64,000 nucleotides of DNA from Otatea glauca (lineage: Eukaryota; Streptophyta; Magnoliopsida; Poales; Poaceae): contig CM070728.1 of NCBI GenBank assembly GCA_036346275.1, forward strand, positions 22,530,723-22,594,722. The letters are read 5' to 3'. Numbering within the stretch: position 1 is the stretch's first letter; each line of letters starts with the position of its first letter. The notes below the pieces were generated by a model. The model saw only the letters and a list, made by a program, of their open reading frames with translations. It made no database searches and was not told where the DNA came from. Positions 1-10,931 of the stretch are shown here, one piece after another. Both the position numbers and the translations under genes were made by a program.

Positions 1-1206
1 ATATCTATCATGGAAGTCAAGATGAAAAATGTAAGCATTTCTGAACTCATCATTGTCCACTATTGATTAAGGTAGAATATTACTGCAGTTTGAGTTGTAA
101 GTGTTCAATCTTCCAAAAGAAATGCCTGGTTACTGTGTATTATTGAACTTTGAAAATAATTTCATGTCAGGTGAGTAGTGTTCCAATTGCAGCCTGTGGT
201 AGGAACATCTGCATGTCTTATTTTTTCTATCACGTTTTCTGTATTCTATAATTTTATGTGGTCTCATTCATTTTTGGATTGGGAATATAAAAAAAATTCC
301 CTAAACACAGCACTAAGACTCTGAAAGCCAAAAATGTATTAGAAAAAACTGGTGAGTTCGAATTCAACTCCAGAACACATTCCCATTTTAATCACATTTT
401 ATAGGTGCACTGGTAGAAGCAGCATGGAATGGAACATTCTGACACAGTTATTATTGTGAACGTTGCTTGTTTGCACACTGGAAGTACTAATCCAATGGAC
501 CCACCACATGCACTAAACCACTAAATATGAACATCCATAACCAAAGTTGGTGTCGGAGTTTCACCATGTGACATTAGAACTTCCTTTATATTTTCTCAGG
601 GTTCCAAACTCCAGTGGGAACTGTCTGGTTCCTGCTAATCCCAGTTTGGATCTAACATTCTAAAATTGGCTAGAATGTGGGTATTTTTGCTTTATTGTGA
701 TGGAATATTGGAATTGATGTTCATTCAATATGTAGAAAACATGGAAAGTTAGCACAATACAAAAAAATGGCTGCAAAATAACTGAAACAAACCAGTTTCA
801 CTAAGCTTCTAGATTCCTGTAGGAGTAGAACGCAGGCCTAGATAATGCGATCTTTGTATTGCAAAGGGTAGCTCCCAAGCCTTTCTTTTAGAGCCAGAAT
901 AACTAATATTCCCATTTTTTGGGAAAGAAATGTCGAGACCTGCTTTCAGAATAACTACTGTGGACTAATGACTGGAATTTTTTTTTGTCAACTATTCCAA
1001 AAATTGCTTTACATCATGAAAAATGTTTTCCCTCTTGAATCACTTCATGAAACATATATCACTTCATGTATCTTTTTTTAGTGTCATTTGCTTGATTGTG
1101 CTTTCAACAACTGGTTAGTGATGTAGAAGTGCGTACTGCATACCAGAAGAAATCACCAGCCGACAGTCTCTGCAGTAATAGTTTCATAGCATGCTTTCGT
1201 TTACAG
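1..1206. other. Non-coding, probable intron or upstream sequence
   Basis: I see no convincing coding exon here. The stretch is AT-rich with pyrimidine runs and ends in a good 3' splice acceptor (TTTACAG, 1200-1206) just before the exon at 1207. It is best read as an intron of the gene whose last exon follows. Confidence 0.4.
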
Positions 1207-1672
1207 GATGCTTCGACATATAACAAAGAGAAGGCAAAGCTTCGTATGCAAATACGGTGGATGCAACCAGAACTTGATGCACATCGTGGAAGGCTTAAAG
1301 AAGCAATGAATGAAATGAAGCTGATGGATGCGAAGTATCATGATTCATGAAGCATCCACCAAGCTGAAGGATCTTGCTTACTACTGCCGCGAAGTTCTGA
1401 GGTTGAGAGAGGAGTTTAGGGTGTGTATGGTTGGTGAGATGAGGTTAAATGGGATGGGATGGTCCTGTACCATTTGGTTCCATTATTTTTGTGAATGAAA
1501 TGGTTCAGCATCTATTATTCTTCAAATTTGTATCCCACCATCCAGGATGAGAAGGTTTTATTCAAGTAACTAAACACATGAATGGTTTTTTTCTTAAACT
1601 ATCTCATACATACACCACTTGTTACAAGCAACTAAACACACCGTTAAAGAATCACAAGGCACATCAAATTGA
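1207..1672 (+). pseudogene. Broken terminal exon of an unrecognised helical-protein gene
   Basis: An acceptor at 1200-1206 leads into an open frame starting DASTYNKEKAKLRMQIRW and rich in Lys, Glu, Met and Leu, as in an alpha-helical or coiled-coil protein. The frame stops at 1348-1350. Just before the stop is a near-perfect 7-bp duplication (TCATGAT/TCATGAA, about 1339-1352). Ignoring seven bases, the frame continues as EASTKLKDLAYYCREVLRL up to 1418. There a 225-bp MITE begins; removing it and one TTA copy joins EEF to KESQGTSN and a TGA at 1670-1672. So the exon was once continuous and took two hits. I do not recognise the family. A live gene with an altered C-terminus is possible because the damage is near the 3' end. 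Confidence 0.5.
1419..1643 (+). mobile_element. Tourist-like MITE (PIF/Harbinger type)
   Basis: A 225-bp element starts GGGTGTGTATGGTTG and ends CAACTAAACACACCG, which are terminal inverted repeats. TTA flanks both sides (1416-1418 and 1644-1646), the target duplication of PIF/Harbinger MITEs. It carries no coding capacity. It sits inside the exon described above. A relative in inverse orientation lies at 4732-4902. Confidence 0.75.
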
Positions 1673-2709
1673 TGCAGTAACCTGTCTGCCGTACAACTCA
1701 CGTATTGAATCTCTTTTATATGTTTCTCATTATACAAAAGCAGTCGGTATTGCCGCAATGCCGTTTTAACTCTTCCAGGCTTCTTGTTGTGCCTGAGTAT
1801 TTGCTTCGGTAAGGTTGTCAAGTGCTACCACCATTCTTTCCCTTAGATCCTTGCTGCGGTGTCATCGGCCGTCAGACTGTCAAGAGTCGTTGCTTATGCT
1901 ACAAAACATCATACTTCTTGCCCTGGACCGTCTGGTACCTCATGGCTCGTGCCACCAGCTTTGCTATGTTTCATTGTGAATTTGTATTAGATTTGTTGTG
2001 GTCTATTGATATGCGTTGGACTTGGATGGGTCATGGCCATGGGTCATAGAGGACAGCTGCTACAGACCAGGCTTCACTCAATGTGGGCCTTCGCTGCCCT
2101 GGACAATTGAGGACCATGAAGCAGTGGTCCTCAATAGGTATGGTTGCACGTTGCTCTGTCAAACAGGTTAGATGTACTCTTGTTGTTCCTAGTGATCCTC
2201 TTACAGTCTTACTACGCTGAAGGATTAATACTGAACATTAATATCAAGTAACAAGAAATTTAGCCTCGTTCTAAATTTTCAACTGTGCCTTATCCGTGAT
2301 TAATAAACTTCTCAAGAATTGGATTCACGCATCTATCCTGGTTGTTTTGGAAAGGATATGTAAGATTGAGCCATGCAGTGAGATTTGAGGCCTATCTCAT
2401 CACATGGATCAACAAAATTGCGGATCTTGTATCGTTTCTCAGGAGCAGCGAAGTAATCAACGCAAAGTACGAATGCCAAGTGAATTATTAGCCTAACAGC
2501 TATTCTTAGCACAGGTGAGTTCTACTGTTTTGGAAGCCTGTACTTAACTGGACACTGTTGAGTGGTCGCTACTGATTCTTGTTTGGTTCTTGCCGGTAAC
2601 CAGTCAGATATCAAAACTCTACTGTTCAATCTGAAGCAAGTTGGAAATCATCTAGTCTCGAGCCATAAAATCTTGACTCATCTTCCCTAAACTACTCCAT
2701 ACTTTTTAT
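1673..2709. other. No gene recognised; possible 3' UTR and intergenic DNA
   Basis: Short open frames here (for example 1822-2049) have no recognisable motif. The first part may be the 3' untranslated region of the broken exon upstream. Confidence 0.3.
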
Positions 2710-3042
2710 GAGTAAATTTTACAAAACCACGTCACTTTTCGTAAAACTATTACAAAACCACACTTGTCTTTACGTAACATTTCATAAAACTGTACTTTTA
2801 AGTATGCAATAGGCTGGGTCTACTTGTTGGTCTCAAAAGCCTATCCTATTTCTGTTTGCTAATATGGATAGGTTTGTGAGACCGATAAATAGGCCTGGCT
2901 TGCTAGATATGATGGTAATGTTTGAAAGTGTGGTTTTGTGAAATGTTATACAAAGAGAAATATGGTTTCGTGAAATTATTGCTTAAAAATGTGGTTTTGC
3001 GATAGTTTTACCAAAGGTAGCATAGGTTGATCAAAATTACTC
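2710..3042. mobile_element. Inverted-repeat MITE with GAGTAA ends
   Basis: The element starts GAGTAAATTTTAC and ends AAAATTACTC. Its two halves are extended imperfect inverted repeats: GTAAAACTATTACAAAACCAC near 2750 mirrors GTGGTTTTGCGATAGTTTTAC near 2990. There is no coding capacity. The flanks (CTTTTTAT and TTCTTCTA) are similar but not a clean 8-bp duplication, so the superfamily (possibly hAT) is open. Confidence 0.6.
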
Positions 3043-3162
3043 TTCTTCTATGAACAACATCTAATGATCCTCCTAAGTACGAAGGACAACTATATTTTTC
3101 TCCCAATAAAAAGCATAATGTTGTGAGAAATTATGTTTCCATCACAAGACCAGAGTGCCAAA

Positions 3163-3323
3163 AAGGAGTTTTTAGCCTAGCTCAGTTGGTGGATGGTGTG
3201 AATGTACATCCTTCATCACCCAAATTCGGGTCCTTTTTAACATGAATTTACGTGCCTATTTTCTTTTTTTAAAAAACACCTAGTTCAACCTAGCTATTCT
3301 ATCCTTTTCTTCTTCTTTTTTAA
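3163..3323 (+). mobile_element. SINE (tRNA-derived) with long target-site duplication
   Basis: An RNA polymerase III A box (TAGCTCAGTTGG, 3178-3189) and a B-box-like sequence (AAATTCGGGTCC, 3222-3233) stand at tRNA-like spacing, followed by a T-rich tail. CAGAGTGCCAAA occurs at both 3151-3162 and 3328-3339, with similarity extending four bases upstream, as left by target-primed reverse transcription. The head does not fold as a complete tRNA, so this is not a functional tRNA gene. Confidence 0.75.
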
Positions 3324-3339
3324 AGATCAGAGTGCCAAA

Positions 3340-4428
3340 TTCATCATAATCTTAGAACTGAAACCTGGGGCCATGTAAGTGAGGCGATCTAGCAGCCTGC
3401 AAAGCCTGCGGGGACATATACCTAGTCACCATGTCATGCTTATCACCTCCGCGATGGTTATCCGAGAGACGATGATAGGGCAGGGTGAGAGAACTGAGAA
3501 AATTGTCGGTCGTCGCGTCGATACCCGCGGGCGTGGATGGATGGACATGATCCGTGCAATCACGCACGCTTGCCCGCCGGATTCGCTCGCTAGAGATTTT
3601 CAGACGCGAATAATACACAATCAGCAGGAGGGACCGCGAGGCTGTCCACTACTCCACTCTGCCGGATGTTCTTCCGTTGTCCATCCAGCGATCCCGGCCA
3701 TCCGTGCCTGTGTATCCGCGGTCCAGATTTCGCCGGGAAAACAAGAAAAACCTGTTTCTTTTTTTATTGTGCCGGCAGTGGTATATATGGTACAACAGCT
3801 ACAACACCAGGATGATTGTGTGTTTTTTTTCTTTGAAAAAAAGAAAGATGATTGTGTGAAACGACTCGTTTACGAGCGAGATTGACATGTGGGCTCTCCC
3901 GGACAGTACCTCCGGGGGCCCACATGTCATAGCATTGCTCCACCAGCGAAGTGCAAACGTGCACACAAAAGTAGGGATGACTAATGGCAGGGGTTAAGTA
4001 AGTGATGATGAGTTTTGCAAGATTCCATGGGGATGAAGTGGGTGCATGATGGCTCATGATGCTAGCAATGCAAGCCCTCCTCTTATCTAAAACCGATCGA
4101 AGCCCAAGAATCTGGTGGAGATGAATGATGAAGAATGGAGGATCCTCGAGTATCTCTCGTCGAGCTCGAGCCCAGCCTTGACCAGCCGGGCTCCATGACC
4201 GGAGTTTCACTTTAACCCGGCAATTGTTGCTCAAGTTTCTCATGGCAGGCCGATTTGGTACAATTTTTCACTGTTTTTGATCCCATTCACTCTTTTTTTT
4301 AAAAAAAAATAGCACTTCTGTAGTACTGTATCACAAAGAGGGCTACTTTTGAAAAAAAAAAATCCAAAAGAGAGCCATTTTTCAAAAAAAAAAAAAATGA
4401 AGAGGTAGATGAGTGAACTGTTCCATTT
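3340..4428. other. No gene recognised; moderately GC-rich DNA
   Basis: Overlapping frames of 159-168 codons exist on both strands (3379-3885 + and 3764-4243 -) but lack domain motifs, signal sequences or plausible neighbours. Low-complexity A and T runs occupy 4290-4400. Confidence 0.4.
3883..3929. repeat. Inverted repeat with TGACATGTGGGC arms
   Basis: TGACATGTGGGC (3883-3894) is exactly complementary to GCCCACATGTCA (3918-3929) across a 23-base spacer that itself contains CCCGGA and TCCGGG. The arms contain TGGGCC/GTGGGC-like elements common in grass promoters, but I see no adjacent gene start. Confidence 0.7.
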
Positions 4429-4548
4429 GGTCTTGTTTCGTTACCTTATCCTTTTCCCGAGGCAAAACGCCAAGACCATCATCAAGTAGGTCTTGTTTCG
4501 TTACCTTATCCTTTTCCCGAGGCAAAACGCTAAGATCATCGATGCATT
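4429..4548. repeat. 60-bp tandem duplication
   Basis: Two copies of a 60-bp unit containing TCTTGTTTCGTTACC and CCCGAGGCAAAACGC lie head to tail (4429-4488 and 4489-4548) with only a few differences, so the duplication is recent. Confidence 0.85.
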
Positions 4549-4731
4549 TTCTTTTTAATACAAATTGTACAAATTTTAAAATAAGTGAAGAAGTAAGTAA
4601 TCACCATCACCATCTACCATTCATTTATGCTTTAATATTTGTGCAACTGCTAAAAGAAAAATCATGGAAGCATCTCTCTTGTTTGTTTGTACCAAGTGGT
4701 ATATATATGAGATAATTTAAGAAAAAAATTA

Positions 4732-4902
4732 TTGATGTGTTTCGTTATTTGAATGGAATCATCCTGTCCTAGATAGTGCAATATAAATTTGAGAAATATT
4801 CACTATAGATGCTGAACCATTTCATTCACCCAAAACAATGAAACCAAATGATACAAAACCATTCCATCCCATTCAACCCTATCCTATCAACCAAACACAC
4901 CC
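4732..4902 (-). mobile_element. Tourist-like MITE, second copy of the 1419-1643 family
   Basis: The reverse complement begins GGGTGTGTTTGGTTGATAGG and shares interior words such as GAATGAAATGGTTCAGCATC with the copy at 1419-1643. TTA flanks both ends (4729-4731 and 4903-4905). At 171 bp it is shorter than its relative. Confidence 0.7.
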
Positions 4903-5089
4903 TTAACTCCCACGCAAAATTCCAAATAGCATGCGTACACAATCTGGCATGGCCATATGCTCCACATCGCATAAATGTATATACACGAGCAAACCATCAA
5001 AGTTTTACTGTAGTGGCCTCCTGGCCCTATTTTTTTTCCCCGAAAATGGCGTTCATGTCGATGAATTTGTGGATCTAGCCTCATGACGT

Positions 5090-5430
5090 ATAAATTCAGC
5101 GACCAGTGAGCGCTGTTTTTTTTTTCATTTTTTTACACAGAATCAGCGGCCGGCGAGCACAGTTTAATTTTCTTTTTTTTTCGTGAAAATTTTCAGCAGA
5201 CGGGCTCGGCTGGAATTTTTTTCCCTGCGCGCTGAAATTTTCAGCGGACGGGTACCGCTTGAAATTTCTTTTTACTTTTTTCCTGCGCGCTGAGCGAGAT
5301 GACGGGGCCGCGCGAAATCAACGCCCGGCCTACACTGAATTTTTTCTTTTATTTTCCAGCGGTACGCTACCGTTGAAATCGCATAGGCAGGCCTGCGCGA
5401 ATCCAGCAGTCGGGCAGCGCTATTTTTTTT
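5090..5430. repeat. Subterminal CAGCGG-type repeats of MULE A
   Basis: Repeated motifs such as CAGCGGCCGGCGAG, CAGCAGACGGGCTCGGCTGG, CAGCGGACGGGTACCGCTTG and CCAGCGGTACGCTACCG alternate with T-rich spacers. The same style recurs near the ends of elements B and C. Such arrays may be transposase binding sites, which is inference. Confidence 0.55.
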
Positions 5431-5689
5431 GTGCTTGCCGACTGGATGTGACGGAGCCATGTGGCGCGCTCGCGCTGGAGGGCATGGAGCTGGTGCTAGT
5501 CGAACTGAAATGAGTGCGCCGCGCGAGCTAAGGTCCTGGCGCCCGCGTCTCTTTTACATCAACGTCACCTCGTTCCGTCCCATTGGCGCGTCGAAAGCAG
5601 CGATCGAGGAGGCTGCTAGGGCCAACATCTCTCGTGCATGCCCATCGAGGAGGCTGCTATAAATTGAGGACTCCCTCCGATGGTAAACT

Positions 5690-6950
5690 GCATCAAGCTT
5701 TCGCTTCGACAAGGGGAAAAAAGGAGAGGGGGTCTGAAAGGAATCAACAAGCTGAGAAACCGAGAGGCAGAAGTGAGTAGACGTGGGAGAGAAGCGAGGG
5801 AAAAGTGAGGTGGAAGAAGAAATTTGGAATCGTACTTTGGGAGGAATTTATCAAGGGTTAATTTTTTTTGAGGAATTTATTCGTTGTTCATATTTTACAG
5901 CATTTCATTTGGGAGCCTTTTTTTAGGTAATATCTGGGAAGGTTAATTTGAACGTTGCTTGGGCTGTCGTAATTCTCAGTTGAGCTTCAGGAAGGTTAGT
6001 GTAAATATTAGTACATTGAACCACGGTATTGGTACATGATCAGTAGAAATAATGACGGTAATTGTATAATGAGTAGAAGATGAAACTAGTAGTACAGTGA
6101 GTAGTACACGAATGGATGATATAATTTGTAAAAAATATTGTGTACTTGGTGTGATGTTAGTGTAATTAGTAGTATAATGGTAAAAGTGCATGCAATGACC
6201 ACATTAGTATAATTAGCCCTACATGAAATAATGGGGGTATAGCGTAGATAATGGCTCCATGTTATTCAAATATTAGCATAGTACTAGTATAATATGAGAA
6301 TTATTAGTACGTAAAACGATAGTGTTGCTACTATTAGTGTTGTAATGGTATGTTATTTCTTGTCACGTTTTTCAGCGTATTGTTGGAGGATTTTATTTAT
6401 TTTCACATTTTGGACAGGTTAATTGATGGAATTGGTAGTATAATAGCGCATTGGTAGTATAACGGTAGTGCTACATTAGCCCGTTAAATAACGTTATAGT
6501 TATATTATTGTGGTACAATTATAAATTTATTAGAATAACAATAATATAGTTCTTTTATTAGTTTAATATTGGTGTGATATTATTGCGATATATGCATAAC
6601 TTAAATAATGTTAGTATAATATTACGACAATATTTGTGGGATTAGTACAATTATTTCAATATTGGTATAATATTATTACGATATATGCATAACTTGAGTA
6701 ATGTCAGTATAATATTACGACAATATTTGTAGGATTAGTACAATATTATAATAACTAGTAGTACACGAAATGACGATATTAGTTCATGGAGTAGTAGAAG
6801 AAATGATAATTTCAGTGCAACGAGTCGTGCAAGACGTAAATAATAGTACGTAATTACCTTAACAGTACCACATGAGAATGATATTTATGAATTTGCTATA
6901 TTACTATTGCTTACGGATGTGTCGAATTGTACGTTAGTGTTTAATTTGCA
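5690..6950. other. AT-rich MULE interior without recognisable gene
   Basis: This stretch between the MULE terminus and its transposase is dominated by degenerate TAGTATAATGG-like words. It probably holds the 5' leader or introns of the transposase gene. No coding motif is visible. Confidence 0.4.
6568..6753. repeat. 93-bp tandem duplication
   Basis: Two adjacent copies of a 93-bp AT-rich unit (words CGATATATGCATAACTT and CAGTATAATATTACGACAA) begin at 6568 and 6661. Confidence 0.75.
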
Positions 6951-7005
6951 TGCTTACGTCTTTTGCTATGATAGGTACTAAATAGCAGATATTTAAGATT
7001 TATTC

Positions 7006-8985
7006 GTGTTTTATAGTGACGGCGTTGTTCGAGAGGGTCCATATGGGGTGGATCTTTCGAACTGTGAACGGAAGGTGATCCGGGCTCCGGGTCTAACAGA
7101 GATAACTCTTGCCGACCTCCGTACGTGCGTGAGGAGCGCATTCGATCGGGAGACTGCCCAAAAAAAACTTGTAATTGAGGCGGTACATGCTAGAGTCGTG
7201 GGAAGTTCTACCAACTATGTGTGGGACCTATGCAAGATCATGGGAAGCACAATGTGGGGGGATACATACAAATTGTGATAAACCCTTAGGCGGAGATGCA
7301 CCGTCACCCGATGGTGTACGCGCGCTTCCTAGACAAAGGACAAACCTCAAGTCCTTCTGGGGGCGGTGGCGTCGCCGTCGAAGCATCCTCTCGGGACATC
7401 TGTGCGGACACTGGTGCGGATGAATTTGAGCCAAATGAAGACATCGGGCAGTGGTGGTCCGCTCGCATTGACTACCACGAGCACCTGGAAGCCATGGCGG
7501 ACGAAGCAATTTCCAAAGATGATAAGGACGTCGACACGGATAGTAGCGGGGATAACGATGCAGCTCCCGTTGGTGGCATTGTGTCCACTGATGTGGAGTA
7601 CGTGTCTTTGTGGCTCGACGATCTGGCGATGGTTTCTCTCATGCTTCCAGACAATGCCGGCACTAATTGGGCATTCGATCAGGACACTCTTCTAGTAAGG
7701 CAATGCTTCCCTGCAAAGAGTGCCGCTCAGCAGTCAATTGCAAGATATGCGGTAAACATCAGCCGCACATACCGGGTGTATAGATCCAACCAGGAGGCGT
7801 ATATTGTGAAGTGCATGAATCCTGAGTGTCCCGACAAGATCCGCGCCCAGAAATTCAAGGGCACGAGTTCAGGCTTCAAGATAACTGTCCTGACGGATCA
7901 CATAGGTGTACATGCTGAGCTACTGCAGAAGCACAAAAATATCACGTCCTCATATGTAGCCAGTCTGATTTCTTACTTGGTCACGGCAGACGTGACCGTT
8001 TCACCTAAGCTACTGATGGCAGACGTGGTTAACATGGTGGAATATCCTGTTAGCTACGGCAAGGTGTGGCGAGCGAAGAAGAAAGTTATAGAGATGATGT
8101 ACGGCACGTACGAAGAGACGTACAACCTTGTTCCTCGGATACTTCACCAGATTGTTGAAGCCAATCTTAGGACCTACATCAACATGCTCGATAGACCGTA
8201 TCCCACGAAAGGTCTGAACTGTTTCATCCTAGATCGTGTGTTTTGGGCATTCAGACCAGCGGTTCAGGCCTTCAAGTACTGTCGTTCTGTGCTGACCATG
8301 GATGACACTTTCCTATCTGGCAAGTACAAGGGCACCATACTGAGCGGTCGCCACAGACGCCAACGACCAGCTACTCCCGGTGGCTTATGGAATCGTGGAA
8401 AGAGATAACACGGAGTGCTTGTTGTGGTTCCTAACAAATGTGAAGCAAGCTGTTGTCCAAGATCAACCGAACGTATTCCTCATCACGGACAAGCATGCTG
8501 GGTTAATGTTCGCCATTTACACCATACAAGGAGGGACCCAGCCACCATACCAATGGAATGACGTCGTTAATCGTTGGTGCATGAGGGATCTTGCCGCAAA
8601 CCTACATAGGAGGTTCTGCAGTAAGAAAGTTATAAAGACATTCAAGGGGCTCTGTATGAAAAACTAGAGGCGAAAGTTCGAGGCTATATGGAGAGTGCTC
8701 GATGAGGAAACCTCGAAACATACGATGGAGTCCGTAGAGGGCCAGGTGAACAACTTCTCACAATTGGTGCAGTTGCATGCTTCGGAGCTAGAGAAGTGAT
8801 CCCTGCTCTACGACACGGACAGCGCATGGTACGGCATAATGACAACTAACATATCGAAGGTTTACAACGGTGTTCTGAAGGGGTTCGGTCCCTCCCAATC
8901 AGTGTTATCGTGGAGGAGAACTGGAACAGAACCGTTGGATACTTTGTAAACAGGGGAATAAATGCGATGAGGCACCTTCATGTAA
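7006..8985 (+). pseudogene. MuDR-family (mudrA-like) transposase, degraded
   Basis: This encoded the cut-and-paste transposase of MULE A. The N-terminal piece (7006-7278, GVDLSNCERKVIRAPG) shifts frame into 7296-8408. That piece holds the zinc-binding MuDR region (KCMNPECPDKIRA, about codon 165) and a segment with KVWRAKKKVIEMMYGTYEE, then the MULE catalytic domain with the first Asp in TMDDTF. A two-base loss near 8344 moves the frame; it resumes as AVATDANDQLLPVAYGIVE, with the second Asp region FLITDKHAG. In-frame stops follow at 8665-8667 (TAG) and 8797-8799 (TGA, at a likely Trp). After another shift near 8895, VEENWNRTVGYFVNRGINA is readable. No C-terminal SWIM zinc finger is visible. 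It is certainly inactive as read; the family assignment is firm. Confidence 0.85.
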
Positions 8986-9141
8986 TTTCATTTTTGTGTT
9001 ATGTAATATCATGTACCATACTACCTATTTCATGTTATGTAATGTCATATCGTCACATGTTATTTATTATTATGTCATTTAATATTATTTCTTGATGTTT
9101 GATGTATTAAGTTTATATCGTTTATTGTCTTCTTGTAGGAC

Positions 9142-10931
9142 ATGGCTGGACATCCGCAGATTTTGCTTGACCCATACTACGATACCAAGCATCGTAGTAG
9201 GGTCTAGATTACAGGTGTCGGAAAACGATCTTTCGTTCTCAAGGGCCCGAGGGAGCACTGGCCCTTGGACGCGTGGTACGTACCCATTCTACTGCTGTCA
9301 GGGCTGTTGTTGTTGACCCGAATGATGGACATCGGCCATTCGTTCACTTTGGATGGGGGATGTCCACGCTCGTCGATCATTGGAGGCTGGAGACCCACAC
9401 GTTCCACTTCCGCTAGGGGTGATGACCGTCACCCTTTAGGACGTTGCCTACATTATCGGCTTGCCTACCAGGGTAGGCTGATAGTTCCGTCATCGAGGAG
9501 GCCTAACTGGAGGGTCAGGTTGCAACACAGGTTTGGTCGTCCGATCCATGAGCACAATGGGGGGTTCCACATTTATGGCTTCGCCGCTACATGCGATGCC
9601 CCAATGATGCGCCCGAGTGTGTGCTTAGGACGCATCTTGTCATGTACCTGCTCTTCTTGTTTGGCTGCGTGTTGTTCCCTAGTACACAGGGAGATGTTGT
9701 GTACCCGAGCTACATCCACATCACGGAGGCTTTGGCTGACGCCCAGCTCGACGACGTCCTGCAATTCAGTTTTGGATCAGCGGTGCTCAACGCGATATAC
9801 CGGGGATTGTGCGTGGCCTACCTAAAGACAATGGGGGAGGAGCCCATGCTTGCAGTATGATATTCATTGCTTCAGATTTGGTCTTTGAGCACTTTCCTAT
9901 CGGGCGTCCGTACTTCAGGGAACCCATTCACCTGTATTCGTTGGAGGCTCTATTCTACGATGAGGTTGGTAACCCGATCAATGGGCCCACCATGGGTACT
10001 CGGTGGACGGCGAGCCAATTGCGATGGGCAAGGGATATGCTTCGAAGAGTCTACCTAGAGTTTCATAACTACTTTGAGACCCTACACAAGGATGAAATCT
10101 TATGGCAACCCTGGACTTCTTATTTATTGGTCACTACTACGTCGGATGGGTTGTCAGAGCAGTGCGGGCAGGATGGTGAGTACTGGTTGATGACGTGCCA
10201 CCTCATATTCTGTCCCATTGTGGAGACGTACTGCCCAGCTAGGGTCATGCGCCAATTTGGAAGCAGATCTCTCCTCCAGTTGGCCCGCCTCTGCCACGAA
10301 AAGTGCATATGTAACTATAATTCATAAATTTTAATTGTAATTCGTAACTTTTAACTTTCATTCCCGCAGGCAACATCGGAGGGGCCAAAAGAGCGACGAC
10401 TGGTGCGAGACACAATTACCAGGGACGACTGCATAGGAGCAGTTTGCCAAGGAGCAGGTAATAGTCGAGGATTGACCATTCGATCTTGAGTCGTACGTTG
10501 CGTACTTGGAGTGGTATGTGCCTCGTACACATGCATGACTTACTAGGACAGCTCCCGCATGGCCCGAGGATGCCCAATGCTACATCCATACATTGTTGTA
10601 TCTACTCGATGAAATGCAAGAGGACCTCACGGAGATCAAGAAGGAGAACGAACAGCTCTGCAGGTAAACCTTGGAGCTCCAGACCCAGAATCAGCTCTGC
10701 AGGTAAACCTTGGAGCTCCAGACCCAGAATTACGACCTACATCGTCAAAGACTCAGGGAGAGGAACAATGCGGAGGTCGTCCACTTCGACAGTGACTACC
10801 ACACTTACTGCTGTTGCAGTAGTACCAGTTGCAGTTGTGCTTGCCACTACCGTGACCAGCAGCCCTGTCCATGCCGTTCTGACGATCAACACTCTCTGTG
10901 GGTGCCGTATGGTTACCCATTCGATCCTTAA
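9142..10931 (+). pseudogene. Plant mobile domain (PMD) protein gene, degraded
   Basis: The PMD, or aminotransferase-like, domain occurs in transposon-borne genes and in host proteins such as MAIN and MAIL1. Across frames one reads STLVDHWRLETHTFHF, then MTVTL-stop-DVAYIIGLP (TAG at 9437-9439 where Gln is usual), YLLFLFGCVLFPSTQGD, FGSAVLNAIYRGLC, EHFPIGRP and CPARVMRQFG, all PMD hallmarks in order. A GT-AG intron near 10310-10368 joins to HRRGQKSDDWCET. The tail is Gln/Leu-rich and coiled-coil-like (TLELQTQN twice) and ends in a Cys-rich stretch (10800-10900). It lies 150 bp downstream of the transposase in the same orientation, so both belonged to one element. At least four stops or frameshifts make it non-functional. 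Confidence 0.8.
10653..10730 (+). repeat. 39-bp (13-codon) tandem duplication in PMD gene tail
   Basis: A 39-bp unit beginning CAGCTCTGCAGGTAAACC occurs twice in identical form, at 10653-10691 and 10692-10730. The length keeps the reading phase, and both copies carry the same in-frame TAA, so the stop arose before the duplication. Confidence 0.9.

Noticed and set aside
3178..3233. tRNA gene suggested by A and B boxes
   Set aside because: No cloverleaf can be drawn and long direct repeats flank the unit, which fits a SINE.
3379..4243. Overlapping open frames of 168 (+) and 159 (-) codons
   Set aside because: No domain motif, no splice context and heavy overlap on both strands. They look like chance frames in GC-richer DNA.
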